A stretch of DNA of 64,000 bases from Aspidapion aeneum (GCA_963576565.1 OY755045.1:7189477-7253476); one strand, 5' to 3'. Numbered from the stretch's first letter, positions 1 through 10,807 are shown. Notes: generated by a model not told the origin, from the sequence alone. Numbers and translations are program-made.

Positions 1-37
1 AAAATATATTAAAAAATCTAAGGCTTGGGGGGGGGGC

Positions 38-333
38 CGTCGCTGACTGAAAGCGTCTACCACACTGTCTAAGTCGACCTCAACATCTTTTTCTATGAAT
101 AACAATGACAAACCTAAGTATCTCTCTTGAGTCATAGTTGTTCTAAGCCAATTAAAAACTCTCCTCATGGCAGAGAAAGACCTCTCGCAAGTTGCACTTG
201 AAATTGGAAGAATACTCGCAACTTTAAAAAGTTGGTAGAGGTTTGGATAGGTGTTTTCTGCTATATGTTGTTTGATAGAATCATGACCAACAGTTTGATT
301 TAACCGAAAAATTAAATTCTTTAAAACGGTCAT
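38..333 (-). pseudogene. hAT transposase C-terminal dimerisation domain (decayed copy)
   Basis: Translated on the minus strand this gives the same domain as the cleaner copy at 27718-28026, including residues equivalent to SSATCERSFSAMRRVFNWLR. That is the hAT-family C-terminal dimerisation motif found in ZMYM1-like transposases. The reading frame is broken near 246-256 by a short length difference from the other copy, and the last residues are missing because another repeat abuts at base 38. No catalytic core is present here. Confidence 0.75.
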
Positions 334-1212
334 TTCTGCTCTTAGAGCAGAAGTATTAATATTAAAAATTTCCCGGTATTGCTCGACGAATTTATTCCAT
401 TTAACGACGTGGGAAAACTTAATATGAAAATGGTGGTGAAATTGTCACCAAAATCGGAAAATTTCCACAAGACACTAAACGCTAACCTCAAAAAAACTAA
501 AAAGATTATTATATTTATTTTAGAAAAACAGTTTAAAAAGGTCTTTTATAACCTTACGACATCTACAACCCGATTTCGGAAACAGAGGGGCAAAGGTCGC
601 TGTCTTTATTAAATGCGAAATTTAACTTACACTTCTATAATCTTTTACAAGATGTCGCCAATATGTATGAAATATTAGGGTCACTGCATCACGAAGACGT
701 AGTGTCTTCTTAGGGTAGCGACACGACAGCTAAATATTTTTGGTTATATGACGAATCTGACACTGTCAGGAGCGTAGCTTTTTTTGTATTCAAAAAAATA
801 AAATGGTTTACAGATGTTACGTAAAGAACTGTCCGTCACACTCGGTATATATATTTAGACTGTCCAAATAAACAAAACATTAAAATAATGCTTTCTCAGA
901 TTGTCGAATAAAAACTAAGTTTTTTATGCTTTCAATATTGATTAGGACCCACACAGCGCAAGAAACGAAAAATTAGTTGACCTGTTTTATAAAATATAGA
1001 AAACTATTGTTGGTCCTTGTATCATTTAATAAATTTCTTTATGCACTCTAGAGCATAAAAGTTTACCTTTAATCCCTTTTTCATGAACTAAGATAGTATT
1101 TTTTATCCCCAGTGATTAAAAGTAAGTAAGTAAAATATAGGTTTTTTTCTATCCTTTTATTTTATTAAAATACAAAAAAAAAACAAAAAGCTATCAAGAT
1201 ACACAATAACGG

Positions 1213-1452
1213 TTATTCTGTTGCTTCCAGCTTGGCGCAAGTTTGCTGTACTTTGCTGATGACTTCGTTGGTTTCCAATATTATTGTGTCCTTTGGTATA
1301 GAATATTGCCTTCATATAAACGAAGCATTTAACTTTTTAGACTTCTCCAGGATGTAAACCAGGAATACCTTTTCGGTGAAATTTTTGACATTCTTTTTAT
1401 CATTTTCGGCACTCGGAAAGCTGCTTTCTTCGGCGGCCTTTTCAATGTCCAT
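1213..1452 (-). pseudogene. unidentified degenerate coding-like segment inside the TIR element
   Basis: On the minus strand an ATG at 1450-1452 opens 46 codons (beginning MDIEKAAEESSFPSAENDKK), then a single TGA. The same frame then runs 32 more codons to a TAA at 1213-1215. The composition is charged and helix-prone, rich in Lys and Glu, unlike the low-complexity surroundings. I recognise no family. It could be a fragment of the element's own protein, a captured host exon, or chance. The single internal stop favours a decayed coding sequence, but this is inference. Confidence 0.3.
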
Positions 1453-1942
1453 CTCAAAGTAGGAATAGGTTTTATTTTTGATCCCTCGTTTATTCCATCA
1501 TTAAGAAATTTGATTCGATATTTTTCTCGACTAAACCTATTTAGTTTTTTATGAAATAAATATTATTTTTCACATTTTTTCAATGTTTGTTATCGTCTGG
1601 CTGACTTTTGTTTTATGTCATGCCATAGCAACGCCCAAAGCTCACCAAATAAATGAAAACTATCACTGCCCACTGTATTATTATATACCGGGCGTTGACA
1701 TGTTAAAACTAGAGTACCGGAGTAAGTGGTTTAATATTTATTTATTTTATGATTATTATTATTTTTAGTATATAAAGATTGGCATTAAAGTCCCTTTTCA
1801 CTTAGCAAATTATAGCCGTCCTTCCGGTCGGGCTTAAAAAATTTTGTCGCGGGATTAAAAGTAAACACTGCAGTCCCCAGGTTTAAAATCTACCTATTAT
1901 TTTATTACGATATCCAAAAAACATGCAGGCGACGAGTAAAAC

Positions 1943-2092
1943 GTCGAAAGTACAAAAGGTCGAAATCACAAAATGTCGAAAGTATAAAAGGTCGAAACTA
2001 CAAAAGGCCGAAAATACAAAAGGTCGAAAGTACAAAAGGTCGAAAAACAAAAGATCGTAAAACAAAAGGTACAAACAAAAAATCGAAAGTAG
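1943..2092. repeat. degenerate 16-bp tandem array, core GTCGAAANTACAAAAG
   Basis: About nine consecutive units share GTCGAAA and ACAAAAG with one or two variable positions between them. Later units shorten or drift. The array lies inside the 677-3839 element. A similar lead-in (CAGGCGACGAG) occurs at 1926 and again near 5553. Confidence 0.85.
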
Positions 2093-2128
2093 CTGTAGTT
2101 GTAAAAAAAGGCTTTACTATAGACGCAG

Positions 2129-2192
2129 ACGCACACACACACACACACCTGACGTACATGCACGCACACATACACACACAAACACATACACG
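2129..2192. repeat. CA-rich microsatellite
   Basis: An interrupted (CA)n tract (ACACACACACACAC, then CACACATACACACACAAACA) sits between the 16-bp array and the ~32-bp array. It has no coding content. Confidence 0.9.
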
Positions 2193-2204
2193 CGAACCTA
2201 CATT

Positions 2205-2635
2205 TTCTACGAACGAAAATTTGTTCGAAAATAGTTTCTTCAAATCGAAATTTGTTCGAAAACATTTTTTCCAAACGAAAATTGGTTCAAAAACCTATTT
2301 TGGAAAAAGAGTTTCTTCGAATATAAATTTGTTCAAATACATTTTTACGAACGGAAATTTGTTCGAAAACCATTTCTTCAAACGAAAATTTGTTCGAAAA
2401 CATTTTCTTCGAACGGAAATTTGTTTGAAAACAGTTTCTTCGAATGGAAATTTGTTCGAAAACATTTTTTTTAAACGGAAATAAAACCATTTGTTCAAAC
2501 GGAAATTTGTTGGAACACATTTTTTTTTGAACGAAGATTTATTTGAAAACAGTTCTTTCTAATGAAAATTTGTTTGAAAATATTTTTTTCGAACGGAAAT
2601 TTGTCTCAAAGAAATTTCTTCGAACGAAAATTTGC
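2205..2635. repeat. degenerate ~31-34 bp tandem array (GAACGGAAATTTGTTCGAAAAC units)
   Basis: Around a dozen units alternate a TTCGAACG(G/A)AAATTTGTTCGAAAA core with a T-rich spacer. Each core carries TTCGAA-like palindromic halves, so neighbouring units can pair. Both strands translate into repetitive Lys/Phe/Asn peptides, which I take to be a side effect of the repeat and not genes. Confidence 0.85.
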
Positions 2636-2825
2636 GATCAATTGGTGTTTTCCTAACCTTTCTCAATTGATCGCAAACGTATTCTAACCGGTCCAGATAC
2701 TTCCACCAAAAAACTGTCCCCAACGCACAGGTTTGCGCTCAATTGAGAAAGATTAAAATAACACATTTTTCGAAAATATGTTTCTGTTAGTTCGGTTTGG
2801 GTTCACACTCTCTACCCAGACAGCA

Positions 2826-3055
2826 CAAGTACGTACTATGTACGTACATAGTACCTACGTAACTCTGCGACGTAGTATATGTACATAGGGACGTAATTTT
2901 AGCCATTATTTTCCTTCGATTTGTACGTATTATGGACGTACCGAAGTACATACGATATACGTACATTCGACGTATTTTGTACATAAAAAACTCGTACTAG
3001 GTACGTCCACTTAAACGTAAAATGTACGTACTCCAGACGTACATGGTATGTACAT
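2826..3055. repeat. TACGTAC-rich palindromic cluster
   Basis: GTACGTA/TACGTAC words and variants recur densely on both strands over about 230 bp (for example GTACGTACTATGTACGTACA near 2830). No clean unit length is evident. The cluster lies inside the 677-3839 element. Confidence 0.75.
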
Positions 3056-3615
3056 AGAACATTAAATTAAAATAACGAAAGTTTAGTATTAGGACTAGGT
3101 ACCAATTAAAACTATTCTGGCTTCCTGAACATTCCTACTTTAGATGATCGTCCAGGTTTACCCGGAGGCTTGAAGTTTCGATAGGTTTGTTTCTTTTACT
3201 TGATTTAATATTTTAACTAATATTTTTTTATTAAGAGACTGTATGTTATTTTAAAAACAAAGACTTACTGATATCGATGTAAAATACAAAAATAAAAGTT
3301 TTGGAATATATTTCAAAAAATCATGTTTTTGCACAAAGTCTATCTGATTGGAGGCACGACAGAATCACAGGTATATGACTTTAGAAACTATAACAAATTT
3401 ACAAAAAAGGCAAAATTTAGAGTAATCACACAGAAATGATATTTTTTATCATTGTAGGTAAGTTCTATAACTAATATTATATCTAATAGTAACAGTGTAC
3501 GCATTAAATTGTTTCGTAGTCTTTTTTGTATTAATTTATATGTTAAGAATAAAAAGTTGGTCAAAAACTTAAAATATAAGTATTGTCTTTAATTTTAAAA
3601 AAAATATTTTACATC

Positions 3616-3778
3616 CTGTAGGTACTCTAAAAATTCTGAGATCGCTTTACAAACTTCTAGAAAAATTGTAGGTACTCTAAAAATTCCGAGGTTAATTTAC
3701 AATATTGTATTAAAATTGCGTGTAGGTACTCTAATTATTCCGAGGTAAGTTGACGAGTCGCCCATGGAAATTCCGAGG
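3616..3778. repeat. three ~55-60 bp subterminal direct repeats
   Basis: TGTAGGTACTCTAAAAATTC or a close variant occurs near 3618, 3668 and 3721, each time followed by a CGAGGT-like or TGAGAT word. A shortened TTCCGAGGCAGGT follows. The position close to the 3839 terminus suggests subterminal transposase-binding repeats, which is inference. Confidence 0.7.
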
Positions 3779-4354
3779 CAGGTCACGTGGGCTTGTCGCT
3801 ACCCATGGAGACGCCAGGCTTCCAGGATGCAGTGACCCTATGAAATATTCAATATGTATAATTATGTTTAAATTTAAAAAATATTTTCGGGAAATTGCAT
3901 AAGTGCAGAAAAGTTACCGATAATTTAAAGAGAAAAAGCCTAATTCCGCAAGACAAGGGCTTTTTTCTGAAATGTAAACATTATCTGAATTATTTTAAAT
4001 TTTAATGCACCTATTTTATTTGAATATTTCCCGAATAATAATAGAAAAGTATGTATTTTCAGCGTCATGTTCTTTTACTAGTAGTCGGTAGGGGAGGCCT
4101 AAAATATCTTAGGGGGGGGCCTGAGGGACTTCAGGGGGGGCAGGCCCCCCCTAGCTACGCCAATGTTCATAGGATCTTTCGTTTCTAAGATATTTACAAA
4201 ACATCGTTTTGAAAGCTGATATAGCATGGATTGGAGTGTGCTAATGGCGATGGGGTTATATACGAAAAACCAGTCTGAAAATTAAACAAAAATTACTCAA
4301 ATTTAAAAAAAATATATTAAACTATCTTTTTTGCTCCAGAGAACAAGATAAGTG

Positions 4355-4490
4355 AGAATCTCTCGACGAGAGAGGGTCTTTCTCTCGGCTCGTCTCGAAC
4401 TTTCGTTCGAGAGAAAATATCTCTCTCATCCCATCGAGAGAAGCCGAGACGAGACGGAAGGCAAGAATCTCTCGTCTCGGCGGCAATACT
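4355..4490. repeat. CTCTCG/CGAGAG inverted-repeat block
   Basis: Dense alternation of CTCTCG and CGAGAG words includes CTCTCGGCTCGTCTCG near 4382 and a near-complementary GCCGAGACGAGACGG near 4442. The segment could fold extensively and is GC-richer than its flanks. I see no coding potential. Confidence 0.65.
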
Positions 4491-4734
4491 AAATAGCAGC
4501 TTTTTTGCTCGCTCCATGAATAAACGAACGGCCAAAAATTTGCAAGTTATCATATAGACAATAGACAACTTTATTAATCTTTTCAGCTACAATAATGTAG
4601 ATAAGATACGTCAAATACAAAAAATATAACATTAAGTGTAAATAATAATAGTGTAAATATTTAAAAAAATAAAAACGAAAACACATTTACAAAATTTGTA
4701 TATATATATGTATATAAATATTGAGAACAAAAAT

Positions 4735-5335
4735 TTACCTTCTGCCCAACATGTAGTTTTCAAATTCAATTAAACTATAAAAAGTTTCTTTTAATAAAAA
4801 ATTTTTGATTTCTTTTTTGAATCTTGGCAGCGACGTAGTTTGTTTGATTTTGTTTGGCAACAAGTTAAAGAATTTGCATCCAAGATAATGAGTACTTTTT
4901 TTTATATACTCATGGTTGTGTTTATGGATGCTGAAGTGGTTACGACTTCTAGTTGGATAGTTGTGATAAGAACTATTTAATGTAAAAATATTTTGGTGTT
5001 GAAAAATGAAAATGAGTAGTTTATATATGTAAATACTTGTTATTGTCATAATTTTATTATCCTTAAATGCAGAGCGACAAGTACCGTTGTAAGGTATATT
5101 GAAAATTAATCTTATAAGTCTCTTTTGACCTACCAATACTCTTTCCACATCCTGAGCACTACCCCATACTGCCACACCATAGGCTAGAGCCGAGTATGCA
5201 TTAGCATAATACACAGTAATGAGATTTTCTATACTGAGAGAGTTTTTAAGTGATTTAATCATGAAGTAGCATGTATTAAGTTTTGAGCATACACTAGTTA
5301 TGTGTAAACTCCACTCGAAATCATATTGGAAAAGA
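4735..5335 (-). pseudogene. non-LTR retrotransposon reverse transcriptase, C-terminal fragment
   Basis: The minus-strand ORF from the ATG at 5262 to the stop at 4735 encodes about 175 residues of the region after the RT catalytic core: NLITVYYANAYSALAYGVAVWG, then VERVLVGQKRLIRLIF, ending in a basic tail. The same frame stays open upstream to about 5335 with residues resembling the WxxHI connection motif. The catalytic YADD box and endonuclease are absent, so the copy is 5-prime truncated as expected for incomplete target-primed reverse transcription. It resembles Jockey/CR1-type elements; the exact clade is uncertain. Confidence 0.75.
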
Positions 5336-6529
5336 ATTAGTGCTCGAAATTTTACAAAGAAACAATGACTTATTTATTTTGGAACTGGCTATTGATGTTT
5401 TTTATTCTTCTGTCCACTTCCTCTGAAAAAGTATCACACAATATTCCTATTTCCTTTAGGGCGTCTGCCTTTTTATAACAATTTTTATAATCAGGGTATT
5501 TGGCGTCCCATGTATTTTCAATACCCTATTTAATTCATTGATCTTTACCAACAGGCGACGAGAAAATAAAAAGTTGCTGAAAACGCCAACAAAACAAAAA
5601 AGTTGCCGAATTGTTCTCATTTTGTTTTTAAAATGTTGGAAAACATTTAGTTGCTATTTTGTTGGTTTGGTGTGACCTGCTATTATATATTACTATTACT
5701 GATCGATGAGAAATGGTTCTTATATTTTTAAAATATGGGTTGGTGCCGCGATGGTTCTGGTATCCTACCGTGGTGTACCTCAAGGTTTTCCACTGCACGA
5801 CTCGAGGAAGAACCATTTTTAGCACTTGGCGCTAATGAACACAACACCATTATACTAAATTATTTATTATTATTATTAATAGTGCTTTGATTGTTACATT
5901 TGTTATATGCTACGGTTTGAATGGTTATAAAAACACTTCTTTTTTAAATGGTAACACCATATACGTGTCAAATATTGTTCATGGTCTTCCTTTTCACTTT
6001 ATAACTTTTATGTTTGTTCTAGTAAAATTGTAAAAAGGTGAAACAAAAATATTGACTCTAAAGTTGATGAATATTTGACGATTTTTAAATGCAAATATCT
6101 TAAAAACATCAATAAATACAAATTAATGAGAAAAATAGTTAAGGAATCAAATTTTCATTGATAAAAGTTTAATAGTTTTTTTAAATACTAATTAAAACCT
6201 AGTAAAGTTGTCAAATTTTCTTTGAAAAAGTTGAAAAGTTTTTATAAATAAAAATTAAAACCTATTGATTTTAACTTGGTCATCGACTAACCTCTGGGAT
6301 ACCAGACTTTACCATTTGCTTGATATCTTGTATATATGGCCGATTTTTAAAAATAAACACAAAAAACTGTTCTATAAGTACTATCTAGTATGTAGAATAA
6401 TTCATTCTTCGTTGAAGGTGTTGAAGTTGATTTTTCCGGTATTTAATTATATCAAAAAAGCAAGGTCTTCTTTTTTATAGAGGTAAGCTTACGGTTTTTT
6501 ACGTTTCTTAGACCAAATTAGTTTGAATA

Positions 6530-7040
6530 ACTAAGTTTGATGGGTAGTAAATAATTAATTAATTCAAGGCTACCTAAAATACGAAGATTAGAAAAAATCT
6601 AATGAAAAGATAAATAAAATAAGAACACATCTTAGTGGGACTGTGGGGTAAAACGGGGTATTTTATGTTTAAGTCAACAGTGCATGAGGTAAATCTGTAT
6701 AAGACATTTATTTTAACATTTATTGATACGCATTTGCCCGATTTTGCATCATGTGAGGTCTAATTAAATTGCTAAAAAAACTATTAACATTTAGATAATT
6801 TAAAAACAAGCTTGGTTAAAGAAATTTATTTATATGTTTTTTATATTAACTACTAAAAATATTATAATAATATTATTTAAATATTTTTTAAAAATCACCT
6901 CGTCAAAAAATTGTAATAGATATTTTTACAAGATATTCAAAAAATGTGGCAAAAACGGAGTACTGTTCCCCCTAATGTGCTCGGCCCATGCAAAATTATT
7001 TTGCTATATAGAGTAAGTCAGTATTATGGTCAAGTTAAGC
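6530..7040. repeat. unclassified interspersed repeat, copy A
   Basis: From about 6530 (TTTGATGGGTAGTAAATAAT) to about 6965 this matches 7609-8075 closely, including CAAGGCTACCTAAAATACGA and a shared GGGAGTACTGT or GGAGTACTGT end. Copy A has about 50 extra bases near 6970-7018 before the shared GTATTATGGTCAAGTTA. No coding domain was recognised. Confidence 0.75.
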
Positions 7041-7590
7041 CTGTTCTAGACATAACATTTTACCTTAAGTCTTGCTTGTCAGTCAAAAGGGTCAAGTATG
7101 ACGGTTGAAAGACTAGCGTACACACTTGATAGTTTTAACGTACGTTTTCAGATCAGAAGCACTGCTTTTGTCAATAATGTTTTTTGTTTTAAATGTCTAT
7201 GACTTAACCGTTTCAGTAGCTAAACATAGTTTTTTAACCAGTTTTTCAAAATGTTGTGCTGATTTAGTTTGGTAATATCTCCTGAACATGTAAGTTTCTG
7301 CTTACGAAACATGTCGAGACTATTTGTTTAAAACAAATTAAAAATTAGTGGAGGAAGACAATAACCTGTTTGATTTCCTAAAAAATTATCTTATCGAATG
7401 TCGGACGTTTCGTATACCAATTTCTAAGTTGCACTCGAAAGGAATTAAAATTGTATGCACTACCACAAGAAATGCCGCTAAAACTGAAGTTTTAACGGAA
7501 ACAAAGCCTCTACCGATCAGTTCAACAGGTCCGACTTCAGTCCTATTCAGTTTAGGCAAAACGTTATGTGTAGACCCCGCTTTAGACTAA
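7040..7590 (+). repeat. unclassified repeat with short ORF, copy 1 (second copy at 11820-12470)
   Basis: It matches 11820-12470 over most of its length, from CTAGACATAACATTTTACC onward. Both copies translate a conserved stretch (here 7348-7590) containing HSKGIKIVCTTTRNAAKT. In the second copy a stop replaces the Glu codon after the leucine-rich start. Conservation of the reading frame between copies is suggestive, but I recognise no protein family. It sits between the two copies of the 6530-type repeat. Confidence 0.6.
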
Positions 7591-7604
7591 ATTAATTTTA
7601 ATAA

Positions 7605-8095
7605 GTAAGTGTGATGGGTAGTAAATAATTAATTAATTCAAGGCTACCTAAAATACGAAGATTAGAAAAAATCTAACGAAAAGGTTAACAAAATAAGAGC
7701 ACAAACAAGTGGAACTGTGGGGTAGAATGGGGTATTTATTGTTTGAGTAAACAGTGTACGTGTTAAATATGTATAAGACGTTTATTAGATTTTTTTGATA
7801 AGCATTTGCCTCATTTTACATCATAAACTAAGTGGGGATTAATAAAATAGGTAAAAAAAGTATCAAAGTTTAGATAACATTAAAACCCGTTTTGTTAAAG
7901 ACATTTATTTTTATGTTTGTTTATATTAACTACTAAAAATGTTCCATTATTTAAATATTTTTTAAAGATCACCTCGTCAAAAATGGGTAATAGACTTTTT
8001 TACAAGATAGGTGTGTTTTTTTCTTATTTGAATTTTCATCTAAAATATTTAAAAAAATATGGCAAAAAGGGAGTACTGTATTATGGTCAAGTTAC
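7605..8095. repeat. unclassified interspersed repeat, copy B
   Basis: Second copy of the 6530-6965 sequence, same orientation, diverging after GTATTATGGTCAAGTTACG. Together the two copies bracket the 7040-7590 repeat. Confidence 0.75.
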
Positions 8096-8571
8096 GATTG
8101 AAAATACACATCGTGTGACATCATACATGACGTCATTACTTTCAACCGAAAAATACGCAGGATCCGAGCTGTTCTTCTTATTGTGGTTAGACACTCCCCC
8201 TTCCCTCTCCACCCTTCTCCCATTTACATTTAATGTACCAAATCAGTAATTTAGTTTTTCGTGATTCTTTCTATAGATTATTTCTGGTTTATCTCTCCGA
8301 AGGTGGGTATTCCGATGAAACCGCGTTGCGGAAAGGTGTTCCACAAGGTGTCGAACCGAGGCATTTAGGCTTTATTTTGACACACCCATCAATCTGCCGT
8401 CCCAGATCTAGATTAACCATTAAAAAAAGCCGACAAAAAGTGATCGATTTTTGAGCCACGATTTTTTTTTGTGTCGGTTACCAAATTATAGGGTATACGC
8501 ATTTGGGTTTGTCTTAATTTTTTTACGGGAAGTTATTAACAGTTTTTGAGTAAGGTATTTAAAAAATAAGT

Positions 8572-8768
8572 AACAAAAGCCCAACAATCAATGGAAAGAC
8601 AAATTTTTACATGTAAAACATATAGAAAAAAGAATGAATGGATAGGAAATAAAACCAAATTAAGGGATGTCAGAGGAGAGGTAGCAAAATTAAAATGGAA
8701 ATTTGCCAGTCATAATGTTAGACAGAAAGACGATCGATAGAACAAATGTATTGTAAATTGGAGACCTA
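8572..8768 (+). pseudogene. RTE-like retrotransposon fragment (pre-C-terminal region)
   Basis: It matches 23905-24073: AAAGCCCAACAATCAATGG, the GAATGAATGGATA word, and a TCAGAGGAGAGGTAG word, ending at GGAGACC. Translation in mixed frames gives NEWIGNKTKLRDVRG and a WKFASHNVRQKDDR-like piece, the conserved RTE region before the basic C-terminus. Frameshifts and stops show it is dead. Confidence 0.65.
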
Positions 8769-8774
8769 CTAGAG

Positions 8775-9800
8775 TTGCCACCTGTTCGGTTTTTTTATCA
8801 ACTTCGCAGAGAAGTCCTGTATTTTAGCAACTTTGATAAGTACGTCTTAATTAATCGCCCAAAAAATCATAATATTAGGTACACACTTATCCAAGGAATA
8901 ATGCTTATAGACTTAGTTATTTGCACATACCTTCATTATTTCGTGGAGCGTGAAATTCAAATTCAGTGTGAGAAACAACTATAACACTCATGCCATCTAT
9001 TGAGGGGTGTGGGTAGTACGGTAGTGCAGGTATATTGCACTTGCAGCTCGATTTTTCGGGATCCGCCTACTCACCTTGTTGCAGACGTAATTTCTACGTT
9101 TGATGGAGGTTGGTTTAAAGAACCCGAAAATTTATTTAGTCTGACTAGATACACCTCAAAAAATTCCTTGGATATTTACGTTTGTTATGCTTATTTATTT
9201 AGTTTGATTTAAACAAGTTTTTAAGCAATTTTGTGGGCTATTATAAAAATAGTACTTTCTGTAGTGTGATTTAGAAATTATTGACGGTAAGAACCGTGCC
9301 CCAAGTGCTCCACCAAAAAAGAAATAAGATAAGTGCATCCCGGTTTTACAAGAGTTTTGTGTGGGTCTCATTACAAACTCAAATATTTTTGGATTTACAC
9401 AAATGTGCGTATGCAATTTGCGACAGAAAAACTTATATTTTAAAATTTTTGTCATATTGAAAAACTATAAAACGTTTAAAACATTTTGATGCGACTGGGT
9501 CAATTTTGCAGCTTTTTGTTTAATAAAATTATCTATTTCCATGGCATTTGTATGTAAAATGATGAGTTCAGAAAAAATAAATAAATGCAATTTAGGCATA
9601 TATATAGTACATATTTACATACAATAATATTCAAAAAAAAATTTTTTTTTACATCTCTGATTTCTTTTGCATTTTTGGCGTTTTTTGATATTTTTTGAAA
9701 TTTCTTGTCATTTTAGATATTTTTTGAAGCTTTTGACGTTTTTTGAAATTTTTTAACATTTTTGACTTTTTTTTTATATTTTTTCCATTTTTCTCATTTT
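8775..9800. other. no recognisable gene; T-rich low-complexity end
   Basis: AT-rich sequence without a recognisable domain. From about 9640 to 9805 it becomes a T-rich imperfect array of TTTTTTGA(A/C)-type words. Confidence 0.5.
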
Positions 9801-9814
9801 TTGACATATTTAAA

Positions 9815-10001
9815 GTACTTGAAGTGCTTCTATTGTAAAAGTAAAAGGGAAAATCAAGTACTTTTATAATTTACTCTTTGGTACTTGCAGTACATTTAAA
9901 AAGAAAATGTACTTAGTACTTCAATTACTTTTACAAATCTTAATGTACTTGTTACTTGTACTTGAAGTACCTACTTTCATAATGTACTTGTGGCAGCTCT
10001 G
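9815..10001. mobile_element. hAT-type terminal region (single end)
   Basis: The sequence is filled with GTACTTGAAGTAC-like words and ends TGTACTTGTGGCAGCTCTG at 10001. Read inward on the minus strand this is CAGAGCTGCCACAAGTACA, the style of terminus and subterminal motif array known for some hAT elements. I did not find the partner end or a target duplication. Confidence 0.45.
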
Positions 10002-10807
10002 CTCCCAAGTATGTTTTGATTTATTAGAAACTATAACCAAGTTTTTGGAAATTATAAGCACATCTCTTGTTGTTATAATCAAGTTTTTAAAAAGCTAGAT
10101 GCCTTTATTATTGCCCCCAATTTTACAATTCACTATGAAATTGCTACATGCCACCATTAAGGTATATGTCTCGATTTCTCTTTGCCTTTAAATATCCGGT
10201 AGAGTTACTTAAATAAATTTTAAAAAGTAACCTTAAAAATGACAAAAATAATTGGTGATTAGCGTCTCCTAATATCATCAATATATAAAAAAAATGTTTA
10301 ATTCGACCCAATAACACACACACAAAAATTGAAAAACTTGAATATTTTTCGGAAATTTAAATAATTTAGAAATTAAAGTGCGTACATATTACGAAATACT
10401 AGATGACATCTGAATTTATTTCGCCCATTAAAAAATGTTATTTTTAAAGAATATGTGATGAAAATTTACTAATGTCAACGTTTAGTGCAATGATGGTCCC
10501 GGAGGGATTACCTTTCCTTTTTCCAGGGAACTCTAAATAGACAAGGCATATTTTGGGGACAACCACTGGACTACCCCTGTATAGCGTGACGTTATCTTTT
10601 AAATAAAATATTTTATTCAAATATTCCCCTATCGTATTTTTTTTTGTGTATGATATAAATTATTTAGTTTTGAAGCCACTTTAGATGCCTCGTTTTAAAG
10701 TTATAAGCTTAATATTTTGCAAAGTTATTTCAACAATAATTTTCAACCGCCATATTAATTTCCATAAATTTTAGCTTATATTTGTAATAGATATCGTGAT
10801 TTTTGTA

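Larger units (their letters stand above)
667..3849. mobile_element. 3.16 kb TIR DNA transposon with 10-bp target duplication (Mutator-like size class)
   Basis: The element body is 677-3839. It starts AGGGTCACTGCATC and ends with the reverse complement GATGCAGTGACCCT. A second inner match, GGGTAGCGACA near 713 against TGTCGCTACCC near 3796, extends the TIR to about 45-50 bp with divergence. The direct repeat ATGAAATATT flanks both ends (667-676 and 3840-3849). The uninterrupted paralog near 28356-28365 holds a single ATGAAATATT. A 9-11 bp duplication is typical of Mutator-like elements, but I see no MULE transposase, so the superfamily is inferred. The interior is mostly tandem repeats. Confidence 0.8.
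38..4164 (-). mobile_element. hAT transposon remnant (copy 1), interrupted by a TIR element
   Basis: Bases 38-676 and 3850-4164 match, in order, the second copy at 27504-28597. The matching parts are the transposase 3-prime coding region, a non-coding middle, and a GC-rich end. The low-coordinate end is lost: a G-rich repeat resembling 11017-11050 abuts directly at base 38. The high-coordinate end reads CTAGCTACGCCAATG, the reverse complement of the ATTGGCGTAGCTAG terminus at 27504. The middle is split by the 3.16 kb insertion at 677-3839. The element is clearly dead. Confidence 0.8.

Noticed and set aside
2158..2520. Open frames of 67-108 codons on both strands across the 32-bp array
   Set aside because: They are translations of a tandem repeat whose unit length keeps frames open; no domain.
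8233..8454. Possible RT fragment because of a GVPQG-like word (RKGVPQGVEPRHLGF)
   Set aside because: Only five or six residues resemble RT motif B, and the sequence on either side does not follow any RT I recognise. Kept out of the features.
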